DNA of 64,000 nt, taken from NCBI GenBank assembly GCA_944320305.1, contig CALUGW010000010.1, positions 29,124 through 93,123 of the forward strand, given 5' to 3'. The notes under the pieces were generated by a model. The model ran no database searches. It was given only the letters and a program-made list of their open reading frames with translations, and had not been told where the DNA came from. The number at the start of each line of letters is the position of its first letter. Within the stretch, counting starts at the first letter, position 1. The translations under genes were made by a program, and so were the position numbers. This DNA is from an uncultured Prevotella sp. (GTDB lineage: Bacteria > Bacteroidota > Bacteroidia > Bacteroidales > Bacteroidaceae). Below are positions 16,315 through 23,867 of this stretch, one piece after another.

Positions 16315-16316
16315 TT

Positions 16317-16571
16317 CTATGGCACCGGGTCGTAGCCGCTGCCGCCCCAGGGGTGGCAGCGGAGGATGCGGCGCAGTGCGAACCACAGGCCCTTGAGCGG
16401 CCCGTGCTTGGCGATGGCCTGCCGGGCGTACTCCGAGCAGGTGGGTGTGAAGCGGCAGGTGGGCGGTGTGAACGGCGACACGAAGCGCTGGTAGAACACG
16501 ATGGGCAGGCACAGCAGCCTGCCCGCGAGCCGCGCCAGCCGCCGCGCGAGCCTGTTCAGCGCTGCGCCCAT
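16317..16571 (-). CDS. yidD: Membrane protein insertion efficiency factor YidD
   Basis: The 84-residue protein from the ATG at 16571 matches the small YidD family, which assists YidC-dependent insertion. After a basic N-terminus it has [20 protein letters not shown] and then [15 protein letters not shown], with the conserved cysteines, and ends in [16 protein letters not shown] longer frame (to 16652) exists but lies inside rnpA. The chosen start overlaps the rnpA stop by 16 bp, the standard rnpA-yidD arrangement. Confidence 0.92.
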   Translation of the reverse strand: MGAALNRLARRLARLAGRLLCLPIVFYQRFVSPFTPPTCRFTPTCSEYARQAIAKHGPLKGLWFALRRILRCHPWGGSGYDPVP

Positions 16572-16969
16572 AGCTTTTCCGCTATGCGCCGCAGCAGCGA
16601 CTCCACGCTCTGAGCCACCTCGCGGCTGTCGCGGGGCTCGTCGGCCAGCCACAGAAAGGCCACGGCCACGGCCGTGCCCGGTCTCTGCTCCACGGCGCCG
16701 GCCAGTATCTGCTTGTTCATGCGGTATGCCTCGCGTATCTGCCGCTTGGCGCGGTTGCGCCTGACGGCGCGCTTGAAGTGTCGCTTCGACACGCTCACGA
16801 GCACCTGCACCGGGGCGTCGCCCACGGCCCTTTCCATGGTCATGTAGACCGCGCGCAGCGGGAACGCCGACATGGAGCGGCCGCCTCCGGCGAAGAGCCG
16901 CTGCATCAGCCTGCGCCCGGTCATGCGCTCGCGCTTGCTGAATGTTGCCGATGGTTGGCTGTCTGTCAT
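16556..16969 (-). CDS. rnpA: Ribonuclease P protein component
   Basis: RnpA is the small protein subunit of RNase P, which trims tRNA 5' leaders. The 137-residue protein is somewhat long for the family but has the typical [21 protein letters not shown]-terminus, [19 protein letters not shown] and RQIREAYR, the conserved RNR signature that binds the RNA. It lies 43 bp after hemD on the same strand and overlaps yidD by 16 bp. In many bacteria rnpA follows rpmH; the location after hemD is the usual Bacteroidetes arrangement. Confidence 0.95.
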   Translation of the reverse strand: MTDSQPSATFSKRERMTGRRLMQRLFAGGGRSMSAFPLRAVYMTMERAVGDAPVQVLVSVSKRHFKRAVRRNRAKRQIREAYRMNKQILAGAVEQRPGTAVAVAFLWLADEPRDSREVAQSVESLLRRIAEKLWAQR

Positions 16970-17012
16970 TGTCTTGCTTTCTTGCGGCGCCGGGGCCGCG
17001 GCGTGTCCGCCG

Positions 17013-17762
17013 TCAGTCCTCCAGCTCTATGAGGTAGTGCAGCAGGGCGCCGGTCATCGAGGGGTACTTCTCCGTGGGGGCCTCGAGGTCGAGGCGCAGC
17101 CCGGCGTCCTTCACGGCCTTGGCCGTGGCGGGGCCGAAGGTGGCTATGGCGATGTCGCCCTGCCTGAAGTCAGGGAAGTTCTTTATGAGCGAGTCAACGC
17201 CCGACGGGCTGAAGAACACGAGCATGTCGTAGTCGAACGTCGCCACCTCCTCGGGCGTGAAGTCGTTGCTCACCGTGCGGTACATCACGCACTCCCTGTG
17301 CGCCAGCTTCTTTGAGTCGAGCAGGCGGGCCACGCTGTCGTTGTGGACGTCGCTCATGGGCACGAGGTATTTCTCCGTCTTGTGCTTCACCATGGTGGGC
17401 AGCAGGTCGTCCATCTTGCCGGTGTTGCCGAAGAACACCTTGCGCTTGCGGTACTGCACGTATTTCTGGATGTAGAGCGCGATGGTCTCTGTCACGCAGA
17501 AGTACTTCATGTCTTCGGGTATCGTGACCCTCATCTCCTTTGCCAGCGTGAAGAAGTTGTCTATCGCGTGGCGCGAGGTGAACACTATCGCGGTGTAGTC
17601 GAGGATGTTTATCTTCTGCTGGCGGAATTCTCTCGGCGACAGCCCCTCCACCTTTATGAACGGGCGGAACACCAATTCCACGCCGAAACGCGACGCGATG
17701 TCGAAGTAGGGTGACTTGTCGCTTGACGGTTTTGGCTGCGAAACCAGAATCTTCTTTATCAT
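17013..17762 (-). CDS. hemD: Uroporphyrinogen-III synthase
   Basis: HemD cyclises hydroxymethylbilane to uroporphyrinogen III in tetrapyrrole synthesis. The family is poorly conserved; the 249-residue product has the expected length and two-domain layout. Recognisable segments are KKILVSQPKP at the N-terminus, DYTAIVFTSRHAIDNFF (about 54-70), a mid-protein YLVPMSDVHNDSV, FFSPSGVDSL, and IATFGPATAKAVKDAGL near the C-terminus. It starts 7 bp after the DUF4271 gene and precedes rnpA, the conserved Bacteroidetes order, which strengthens the call. No other heme gene is in the window. Confidence 0.9.
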   Translation of the reverse strand: MIKKILVSQPKPSSDKSPYFDIASRFGVELVFRPFIKVEGLSPREFRQQKINILDYTAIVFTSRHAIDNFFTLAKEMRVTIPEDMKYFCVTETIALYIQKYVQYRKRKVFFGNTGKMDDLLPTMVKHKTEKYLVPMSDVHNDSVARLLDSKKLAHRECVMYRTVSNDFTPEEVATFDYDMLVFFSPSGVDSLIKNFPDFRQGDIAIATFGPATAKAVKDAGLRLDLEAPTEKYPSMTGALLHYLIELED

Positions 17763-17769
17763 CGGTGAC

Positions 17770-18786
17770 TCAAATGTTAAGTTTCAAAAGATTGCCTGTT
17801 GTTACCAACGTGCCCCACAGCATTGCGAGTGGTGCCATTTCGAGGGTGCAAAAGTACAAAATTATTTGCAGAAAACCGCCCGGTCGTCTGAAAAAGATGA
17901 TGAGGCACTTGTAAAATGTCAGCAGCTTGACCGCCGCCAGCACAAAGGCCAGATACCAGCCCACGCTCTGCAGCGGCAGGCCGAAGTAGACGTGGAGCAC
18001 GGCTGCGGGGAACACCGCCACGCCCTCGGCCGATGTTATGAAGAGCAGCGACTTGAGCCACAGGCGGTTGCCGCGGCGGCTGAAGAACACGGCGTTGACG
18101 GCGGCGTAGAGCAGGCCCTTGAGGGCGAAGTAGGCCGCGAAGACGCCCATGAAGACGGCCATGAGCTGGTATGGCGAGTCGAGCCTGAAGACGGTGGCTA
18201 TGTGCTCCCGCGTGTAGGAGTACTGCAGCAGGGCCAGCAGCAGGCAGGCCTGCAGGACGAGGAACAGCTGGAAGTGGATCTCGCCGGTGGTCTCGGTGAC
18301 GCCGGCCGCCTCGTCGCGCGGAGCGCGGAAGAAGCTCTTGGCCTGCCGGGCTATGAAGCGGCGCGAGCGCGAGACGGCCGTCAGCCCGAATATGAGGCAG
18401 AGCAGCAGCACGGTGGTCACCACGCTGTCGGCGCGCATGGTCTGCGGCACGGGGTCGCCCGCCACGCCGAATGCCCCGGCGGGGCGCCCTGCGGGCAGCA
18501 ACGTGTCCGTCTTGAAGAAGCCCTCGCGCCAGTATTGGCGCAGGCTCACGGCCGTGACGTCGCGGCCCGGCCCGTGGCCGGGCAGGTGGAGCGTGTCGGG
18601 GCGCGTGCTGGCGTGGCCGCCCTTGGGGGTGAACACGGCCTGTATGGCCGAGTCCTGCTGCGCGGGCGTGGCCCCCTCGGGCAGCCCGCGCAGCACGTCG
18701 GCGGGCGTCAGCGGCCCGGCGGAGCGGCCGGCGGCCGTGTCGCGCGGTGTGGCGGCGGCCGTCTGTGTGGTGTCTGTCCGCGGCAT
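17770..18786 (-). CDS. DUF4271 membrane protein
   Basis: This 338-residue protein has a long polar, Pro- and Ala-rich N-terminal region (about residues 1-115). Several hydrophobic segments follow between about 125 and 330, including VVTTVLLLCLIFGLTAV, FQLFLVLQACLLLALLQYSY and VGWYLAFVLAAVKLLTFY. This is the layout of the DUF4271 family found mainly in Bacteroidetes, whose role is unknown. It starts 2 bp after the metK stop and is followed after 7 bp by hemD, so it is almost certainly in the same transcript. The conserved position next to hemD suggests a shared but unproven function in the envelope. Confidence 0.82.
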   Translation of the reverse strand: MPRTDTTQTAAATPRDTAAGRSAGPLTPADVLRGLPEGATPAQQDSAIQAVFTPKGGHASTRPDTLHLPGHGPGRDVTAVSLRQYWREGFFKTDTLLPAGRPAGAFGVAGDPVPQTMRADSVVTTVLLLCLIFGLTAVSRSRRFIARQAKSFFRAPRDEAAGVTETTGEIHFQLFLVLQACLLLALLQYSYTREHIATVFRLDSPYQLMAVFMGVFAAYFALKGLLYAAVNAVFFSRRGNRLWLKSLLFITSAEGVAVFPAAVLHVYFGLPLQSVGWYLAFVLAAVKLLTFYKCLIIFFRRPGGFLQIILYFCTLEMAPLAMLWGTLVTTGNLLKLNI

Positions 18787-18788
18787 TG

Positions 18789-20081
18789 TCAGAGCCTGAA
18801 GGCCCGCTTGATGTCGTCCACGCGGTCAAGCTTCTCCCATGTGAACAGCTCGACCTCCATTTCCTTGTCCTCGTGGTAGTGGCTGGTGAACTTCTTCACC
18901 TTGACCTCCGGCTTGCGCCCCATGTGGCCGTAGGCCGCCGTCTCGCTGTAGATGGGCAGGCGGAGCTTCAGCGCGCTCTCGATGGAGCGCGGGCGCAGGT
19001 CGAAGAGGCGGCCCACCATGGCCGCTATCTCGCTGTCTGTCATGGCCACGCGGCTGCGGCCGTAGGTGTTGACGTAGATGTTCATCGGCTCGGCCCGCCC
19101 GATGGCGTAGCTCACCTGCACGAGCATCTCGTCGGCCACGCCCGCCGCCACCATGTTCTTGGCTATGTGGCGGGCGGCGTAGGCCGCCGAGCGGTCCACC
19201 TTGCTGGAGTCCTTGCCGCTGAAGGCGCCGCCGCCGTGGGCGCCCTTGCCGCCGTAGGTGTCAACGATTATCTTGCGCCCGGTCAGGCCGGTGTCGCCGT
19301 GGGGCCCGCCGATCACGAACTTGCCGGTGGGGTTGACGTAGTATTTTATGTCGTCGCCGAAGAGGGCCAGCACCTTCTCCGAGTGTATCTGCTCCAGCAC
19401 GCGGGGCATGAGCACCTCCCTGACGTCGCGGCGTATCGCGTCGAGCATCCGGCGGTCGGCCTCCAGCCGCGCCTCGGGCGTGGCGTCGGCGGGGCTTATG
19501 AAGTCGTCGTGCTGGGTCGAGACGACGATGGTGTCGATGCGCTCGGGCACTCCCTGGTCGCTGTACTGCACCGTCACCTGGCTCTTGGCGTCGGGCCTGA
19601 GGTAGGTCATCTGGCGGCCCTCCTTGCGTATGTCGGCCAGCGTGCGCACGATGAGGTGGGCCAGGTCGAGCGACACGGGCATGTAGTTCTCCGTCTCGTT
19701 GGTGGCGTAGCCGAACATCATGCCCTGGTCGCCGGCCCCCTGCTCCTCGCCGTCGGCGCGGCTCACGCCCCGGTTGATGTCGCTGCTCTGCTCGTGTATG
19801 GCGGTCATTATGCCGCAGGAGTTGCCGTCAAACTGGTATTCGGCCTTGGTGTAGCCTATGCGGTTGATGGTGTTGCGGGCCACGGTCTGCAGGTCGATGT
19901 ACTCCGAGCTGTGCACCTCGCCCATGATCACCACCTGCCCCGTGGTCACGAAGGTCTCGCAGGCCACGTGCGCCTGCGGGTCGTAGGCCAGGAACTGGTC
20001 GAGTATGGCGTCTGAAATCTGGTCGGCCACCTTGTCGGGATGGCCCTCTGAAACCGATTCTGAAGAGAATAAGTAAGACAT
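18789..20081 (-). CDS. metK: S-adenosylmethionine synthase
   Basis: MetK makes S-adenosylmethionine from methionine and ATP. The 430-residue protein is full length, with SEGHPDKVADQISDAILD near the N-terminus, GDQGMMFGYATNET in the middle, and the phosphate-binding GGGAFSGKDSSKVDRSAAY (about 285). It is the first gene of the six-gene run through tyrS, and a consensus promoter lies 34 bp upstream. The leader between promoter and ATG is too short for a SAM riboswitch. Confidence 0.97.
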   Translation of the reverse strand: MSYLFSSESVSEGHPDKVADQISDAILDQFLAYDPQAHVACETFVTTGQVVIMGEVHSSEYIDLQTVARNTINRIGYTKAEYQFDGNSCGIMTAIHEQSSDINRGVSRADGEEQGAGDQGMMFGYATNETENYMPVSLDLAHLIVRTLADIRKEGRQMTYLRPDAKSQVTVQYSDQGVPERIDTIVVSTQHDDFISPADATPEARLEADRRMLDAIRRDVREVLMPRVLEQIHSEKVLALFGDDIKYYVNPTGKFVIGGPHGDTGLTGRKIIVDTYGGKGAHGGGAFSGKDSSKVDRSAAYAARHIAKNMVAAGVADEMLVQVSYAIGRAEPMNIYVNTYGRSRVAMTDSEIAAMVGRLFDLRPRSIESALKLRLPIYSETAAYGHMGRKPEVKVKKFTSHYHEDKEMEVELFTWEKLDRVDDIKRAFRL

Positions 20082-20114
20082 CTGTGTAATCCTTTTATAT
20101 TAATGTTCGGCCTG

Positions 20115-20145
20115 CAAAGTTACGGCAAGTTGGCCGAACGGCAAA
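20115..20145 (-). promoter_or_regulatory. Bacteroidetes-type promoter for the metK operon
   Basis: On the minus strand TTTG (20142-20145), a 19-bp spacer and TAACTTTG (20115-20122) exactly match the consensus, 33 bp ahead of the metK ATG. Confidence 0.85.
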
Positions 20146-20250
20146 ATAAATGCGGAAGAATTGAGGACGCGGGGCGAAGAATTAAGCTTTCGGCCGCTTC
20201 TCACCGCCGCCCGCGGGGCTTGCCGCAGCGTGGCAGCGGGCGCTCCAAGT

Positions 20251-20619
20251 GTTAAAAAGCAAGCCCTGAGGCCGCCCGGATTCCGCGCTTTTTGAAAACG
20301 GGCCGCCCCCGGCCGCAAATTCGCGGAAAATGAGTGTGCAACTGTAACTAATTGGACTAATTAGACTTATTGGTCAAATTGGCCCTATTGTGCAACAGAA
20401 ACAGCCCCCGAAACCGCCACTTTCCGGCCCCGGAACGGCCTTTTCAGCCCTGCAAAAAGGGTCGTTTTGGCCTGCAATACAGGCCATATAGCAACGCAAA
20501 ACGGCCCATATCGCATCGCAATATGGGCCGTTTTGCAAAATCAGCCGGTGTTTTTGGCCTTCCGAGGGGGCGCTGACCGCCCCGGATTTTCTATTTCGCC
20601 GCCTCAGGTCGTGTTAAAT
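20251..20619 (+). repeat. Dispersed ~370-bp repeat, copy 1 (contains GGCC array, locus C)
   Basis: The element runs from a GTTAAAA motif to GTGTTAAAT. It resembles 57355-57724 along its whole length: first GCCGCAAATTCGCGG, then ATGAGTGTGCAACTGTAAC, then TTGGACTAATTAGACTTATT, then a GGCC array (about 20425-20545, including ATGGGCCGTTTTGC), then TTTCTATTTCG. No protein is encoded; reading frames here read KGRFGLQYRPY-like peptides that are artefacts. It lies in the divergent gap between metK and rpoN. Confidence 0.75.
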
Positions 20620-20723
20620 CCGGGGCGGCTGAAGGTTAAAAAACAATAACGGCGGTGCGCTCCGTGCCTTGCCGCCCGCATCCGGCAGGCTGTGCGCCGG
20701 GGCGATAAAAAATCGCGTTTTTC

Positions 20724-20754
20724 TTTGCGCTTCACGCAATTTGCACTAACTTTG
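20724..20754 (+). promoter_or_regulatory. Bacteroidetes-type promoter for rpoN
   Basis: TTTG (20724-20727), 19 bp and TAACTTTG (20747-20754) match the consensus. The rpoN start is about 110 bp downstream, leaving a leader that holds a direct repeat. Confidence 0.8.
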
Positions 20755-20837
20755 CAGAAGACAAGCTGCGCTCGGGAAACTGAAAGCAAGACTTTCTTTC
20801 CTCTCGCTGGCATTGTCTTTGCAGAAGACAAGCTGCG
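20751..20837 (+). repeat. 20-bp direct repeat in the rpoN leader
   Basis: TTTGCAGAAGACAAGCTGCG occurs at 20751-20770 and again at 20818-20837, 67 bp apart. The first copy overlaps the promoter -7 box. Confidence 0.85.
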
Positions 20838-20863
20838 GCAGGCAGCCCAAACGGACCAACAAT

Positions 20864-22378
20864 ATGGCTCAAGGTCAGATACAAGTACAGAAGCAGGAGC
20901 AGACCCTCAGGCAGACGCAGACCATCACCCAGCAGCAGATGCTGCAGGCGCACCTGGTGGAGCTGCCCATAAACCAGCTGATAGAGCGCATCAACACGGA
21001 GATGGACGACAACCCCGCGCTTGAGGCGGAGCCCGCGCCCGACGACGGCGCGGCCACGGACGGCGCCTACGGCGAGCCTGACGGCGACGCCGGGGGCGAC
21101 GAGGACTTCGACGCCCGGACCGAGCGCGAGGAGCGCCAGTCGGCCCTCGACGCGGCCCTGGAGTCGATAGGGCGCGACGACGAGGAGCTGCCCGTCTACC
21201 ACGGGGGCGCCGCCGCGGGCGGCGCGGAGCGCGAGGAGATTGTCTACGGCGACACCGTGTCGTTCTACGACCAGCTGCGCGGGCAGATGGGCGAGACCGA
21301 CCTGACGCCGCGCGAGCGCGACATCATGGAGTATCTCATCGGCTCGCTCGACGACGACGGGCTGCTGCGCAAGCCGATAGACAGCATCGTTGACGAGCTG
21401 GCCATATACCACAACACCGACACCACGGCCGCCGAGGTGGAGCGGGTGCTGCGCAAGCTCCAGGGCTTCGACCCGCCGGGCATCGGCGCGCGCGACCTCA
21501 GGGAGTGCCTGCTGCTGCAGATAGACCGGCGCGGGCCGTCGCGGCTGACGGAGCTGATGCGCCTGGTGGTGGACCGCCACTTCGGCGAGTTCACCAAGAA
21601 GCACTGGGACCGCATCCAGAGCGCGCTGCGGCTGAGCGACGCCCAGGCCGGGGCGCTCATGAGCGAGCTGCGCAAGCTGAACCCCAAGCCGGGTGCCTCG
21701 ATGGGCGAGACCGTGGGCCGGAGCATACAGCAGATAACGCCCGACTTCATCGTGGACACACAGGACGACGGCACCGTCAGCATGACGCTCAACGCGGGCG
21801 ACGTGCCCGAGCTGAGGGTCTCGCAGTCGTTTGCCGACACCATGCGCGACTACCGCGACAACCGGGCCAACATGAGCCGCCAGGACAAGGAGGCCCTGCT
21901 CTACATAAAGAAAAAGGTGGACGCCGCCCAGGGCTTCATCGAGGCCGTGAAGACGCGCCGCCGCACGCTCACGCTCACCATGCAGGCCATCATCACCTGG
22001 CAGCGCCGCTTCTTCGAGGACGGCGACGAGGCGTCGCTCCGCCCCATGATCCTCAAGGACATAGCCGAGAAGACGGGGCTCGACATATCGACGGTGTCGC
22101 GCGTGTGCAGCAGCAAGTACGCCCAGACGCGCTGGGGCACGTTCCCCCTGCGCCACTTCTTCAGCGACAACTTCGTGACCTCCACGGGCGAGGAGCTGTC
22201 AACCCGCCGCATCAAGGCCGCCCTGCGCGACATCATCGAGGCCGAGGACAAGAGCAGCCCCCTGAGCGACGACGCGCTGAAGGACGCCCTGAGGGCCAAG
22301 GGCTTCCCAATAGCCCGCCGCACGGTGGCCAAATACCGCGAGCAGCTGGGCATACCGATAGCAAGACTAAGGAAATGA
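20864..22378 (+). CDS. rpoN: RNA polymerase sigma-54 factor
   Basis: RpoN directs RNA polymerase to -24/-12 promoters with enhancer-binding activators. From the ATG at 20864 the protein has 504 residues. It begins with the glutamine-rich activator-interaction region (KQEQTLRQTQTITQQQMLQA). An acidic linker follows (about 50-110), then the core-binding domain (LTPRERDIMEYLIGSLDDDG), the DNA-binding region with DISTVSRVCSSKY, and the RpoN box ARRTVAKYRE (484-493). The frame is open upstream to 20813, but that start overlaps a direct repeat and adds a non-conserved extension. Its stop overlaps the next gene by 4 bp. No sigma-54 activator is encoded in the window. Confidence 0.95.
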   Translation: MAQGQIQVQKQEQTLRQTQTITQQQMLQAHLVELPINQLIERINTEMDDNPALEAEPAPDDGAATDGAYGEPDGDAGGDEDFDARTEREERQSALDAALESIGRDDEELPVYHGGAAAGGAEREEIVYGDTVSFYDQLRGQMGETDLTPRERDIMEYLIGSLDDDGLLRKPIDSIVDELAIYHNTDTTAAEVERVLRKLQGFDPPGIGARDLRECLLLQIDRRGPSRLTELMRLVVDRHFGEFTKKHWDRIQSALRLSDAQAGALMSELRKLNPKPGASMGETVGRSIQQITPDFIVDTQDDGTVSMTLNAGDVPELRVSQSFADTMRDYRDNRANMSRQDKEALLYIKKKVDAAQGFIEAVKTRRRTLTLTMQAIITWQRRFFEDGDEASLRPMILKDIAEKTGLDISTVSRVCSSKYAQTRWGTFPLRHFFSDNFVTSTGEELSTRRIKAALRDIIEAEDKSSPLSDDALKDALRAKGFPIARRTVAKYREQLGIPIARLRK

Positions 22379-22992
22379 AACAGCGCAAGATATTCATCAC
22401 GGCAAGGGTGCTGAGCATGGTGTTCACGCCCTTCTACCTGCCGGTGCTGGGCCTGCTGGCACTCTTCGTGTTCAGCTACCTGAGCCTGCTGCCGCTGGCC
22501 TACAAGGCCACGGTGCTCGCCCTGGTGTATCTCTTCACGGTGCTCGCCCCCACACTGCTCATCCACGCCTACCGCCGCTACAACGGCTGGACGCTCGTGG
22601 AGCTGGGCAGCAAGGAGCGGCGCATGGTGCCTTATGTCATCTCCATCGCCTGCTACTTTGCCTGCGTCTACCTCATGGAGCGGCTCCACATCCCCCGCTT
22701 CATGGGCGGCATACTCATTGCCGCGCTGATAATACAGATAACGTGCGCCCTGATAAACGCCTGGTGGAAGATAAGCACCCACACGGCGGCCACGGGCGGC
22801 GTGGCCGGGGCGCTGCTGTCGTTCGCCGAGATATTCGGCTTCAACCCCGTGTGGTGGCTCTGCGCCGTGTTCATCCTGGCCGGGGCGCTGGGCACGAGCC
22901 GCATGATCCTGCGCCAGCACACGCTCGCGCAGGTGGTGGCGGGCTTCTGGGTGGGCTTCGTCTGCGCCGTGGTGGGCATACTTTTTGTGTGA
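22375..22992 (+). CDS. PAP2-family membrane phosphatase
   Basis: The 205-residue polytopic protein has about six hydrophobic segments and resembles the PAP2 superfamily of lipid and isoprenoid phosphatases. The central motif is ISTHTAATGG (in place of PSGH) and the last motif is GTSRMILRQHTLAQVVAG, which keeps Ser-Arg and His of SRxxxxxHxxxD but has Gln where Asp is usual. The first motif is weak (SKERRMVPY). Catalysis may therefore be altered or the substrate unusual. It starts within the rpoN stop (4-bp ATGA overlap), so the two are cotranscribed. Confidence 0.75.
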   Translation: MKQRKIFITARVLSMVFTPFYLPVLGLLALFVFSYLSLLPLAYKATVLALVYLFTVLAPTLLIHAYRRYNGWTLVELGSKERRMVPYVISIACYFACVYLMERLHIPRFMGGILIAALIIQITCALINAWWKISTHTAATGGVAGALLSFAEIFGFNPVWWLCAVFILAGALGTSRMILRQHTLAQVVAGFWVGFVCAVVGILFV

Positions 22993-23356
22993 ATTTGGAA
23001 TTACGAATTAGGAATTACGAATTGTCGCGCACAGCGCGATGAAGAGTTAATGACTTTAGAGTTGGGGGGATGGTCAAACGCTCCGGCGCCGCCGAAGGCC
23101 AAGACAGTTTCCCTCAATTGAAAATTCAAAAAGTCAAAATCGCCAAGGGCGAAAATTCAAAACTCACAATTGGCGCAGCCAACAACTCAAAACTCAAAAT
23201 TCAAAACTCAAAACTCACAATTGGCTCAGCCGACAACTCAAAACTCAAAATTCAAAACTAGCGCAAGCGACAACTCAAAATTCAAAACTCAAAATTCAAA
23301 ACTCAGAATTGGCGCAGCCAACAACTCAAAACTCAAAACTCAAAACTAAAAACTAA
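22991..23356 (+). repeat. Tandem hairpin / A-rich-linker repeat upstream of purE
   Basis: A-rich linkers built from AAAACTCAAAATTC units alternate with short hairpins: TCGCGCACAGCGCGA (23025-23039), CGCCAAGGGCG (23141-23151), TTGGCGCAGCCAA (23170-23182 and 23309-23321), TTGGCTCAGCCGA (23221-23233) and GCGCAAGCG (from 23261). From 23170 the hairpins recur every 40-50 bp. The region also starts with GGAATTACGAATTA repeats. It fills the whole 368-bp gap between the PAP2 gene and purE, and no gene is present. Confidence 0.8.
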
Positions 23357-23360
23357 ATAT

Positions 23361-23867
23361 ATGGAACCACTGGTAAGCATAATCATGGGCAGCACAAGCG
23401 ACCTGCCCGTAATGGAGAAAGCCTGCAAGCTGCTCGACGAGCTGCAGGTGCCGTTTGAAGTGAACGCCCTCTCGGCCCACCGCACGCCCGACGCCGTGGA
23501 GGCGTTCGCCCGCGGAGCGAAGGGCCGCGGCGTGAAGGTGATAATCGCCGGGGCGGGCATGGCCGCCGCGCTGCCGGGCGTGATAGCCGCCTCGACGACG
23601 CTGCCCGTCATCGGAGTGCCCATCAAGGGAATGCTCGACGGGCTTGACGCCCTGCTCAGCATAGTGCAGATGCCGCCGGGAATACCCGTGGCCACCGTAG
23701 GCGTGAACGGAGCGCAGAACGCCGCCATACTGGCCGTGGAGATGCTCGCGCTGGCCGACAGCGCTCTGGCCGCCCGCCTCGAAGCCTACAAGGACGGCCT
23801 GAAGGAGAAGATAGAGAAGGCCAACCGCGACCTCGCCGAGGTGAAGTATAATTATAAGGTGAACTGA
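23361..23867 (+). CDS. purE: 5-(carboxyamino)imidazole ribonucleotide mutase
   Basis: PurE converts N5-CAIR to CAIR in purine synthesis. The 168-residue class I protein has IIMGSTSDLPVMEKACKLL at the N-terminus, SAHRTPDA (39-46), IAGAGMAAALPGVIAA, and IGVPIKGMLDGLDALLSIVQ, all standard PurE features. It is not accompanied by purK. The next gene, ispG, starts at the base directly after its stop codon, so both are likely cotranscribed. A long hairpin-rich repeat lies immediately upstream and no promoter is recognisable within it. Confidence 0.95.
   Translation: MEPLVSIIMGSTSDLPVMEKACKLLDELQVPFEVNALSAHRTPDAVEAFARGAKGRGVKVIIAGAGMAAALPGVIAASTTLPVIGVPIKGMLDGLDALLSIVQMPPGIPVATVGVNGAQNAAILAVEMLALADSALAARLEAYKDGLKEKIEKANRDLAEVKYNYKVN

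Noticed and set aside
20082-20114. SAM riboswitch upstream of metK
   Set aside because: The consensus promoter lies only about 34 bp from the start codon, leaving no room for a riboswitch aptamer.
20370-20576. ORF with KGRFGLQYRPYSNAKRPI
   Set aside because: It lies inside the ~370-bp dispersed repeat and GGCC array; similar peptides arise at other array loci on both strands, so it is repeat-derived.
23070-23261. 63-residue ORF with repeated peptide NSKLKIQNSKLTIG
   Set aside because: It is a translation of the tandem repeat; no ribosome-binding context or family resemblance supports it.
22991-23356. Possible CRISPR array
   Set aside because: The repeats are A-rich linkers with short hairpins, spacing is irregular (about 40-50 bp), the intervening sequences are variants of one another rather than unique spacers, and no cas gene is present.
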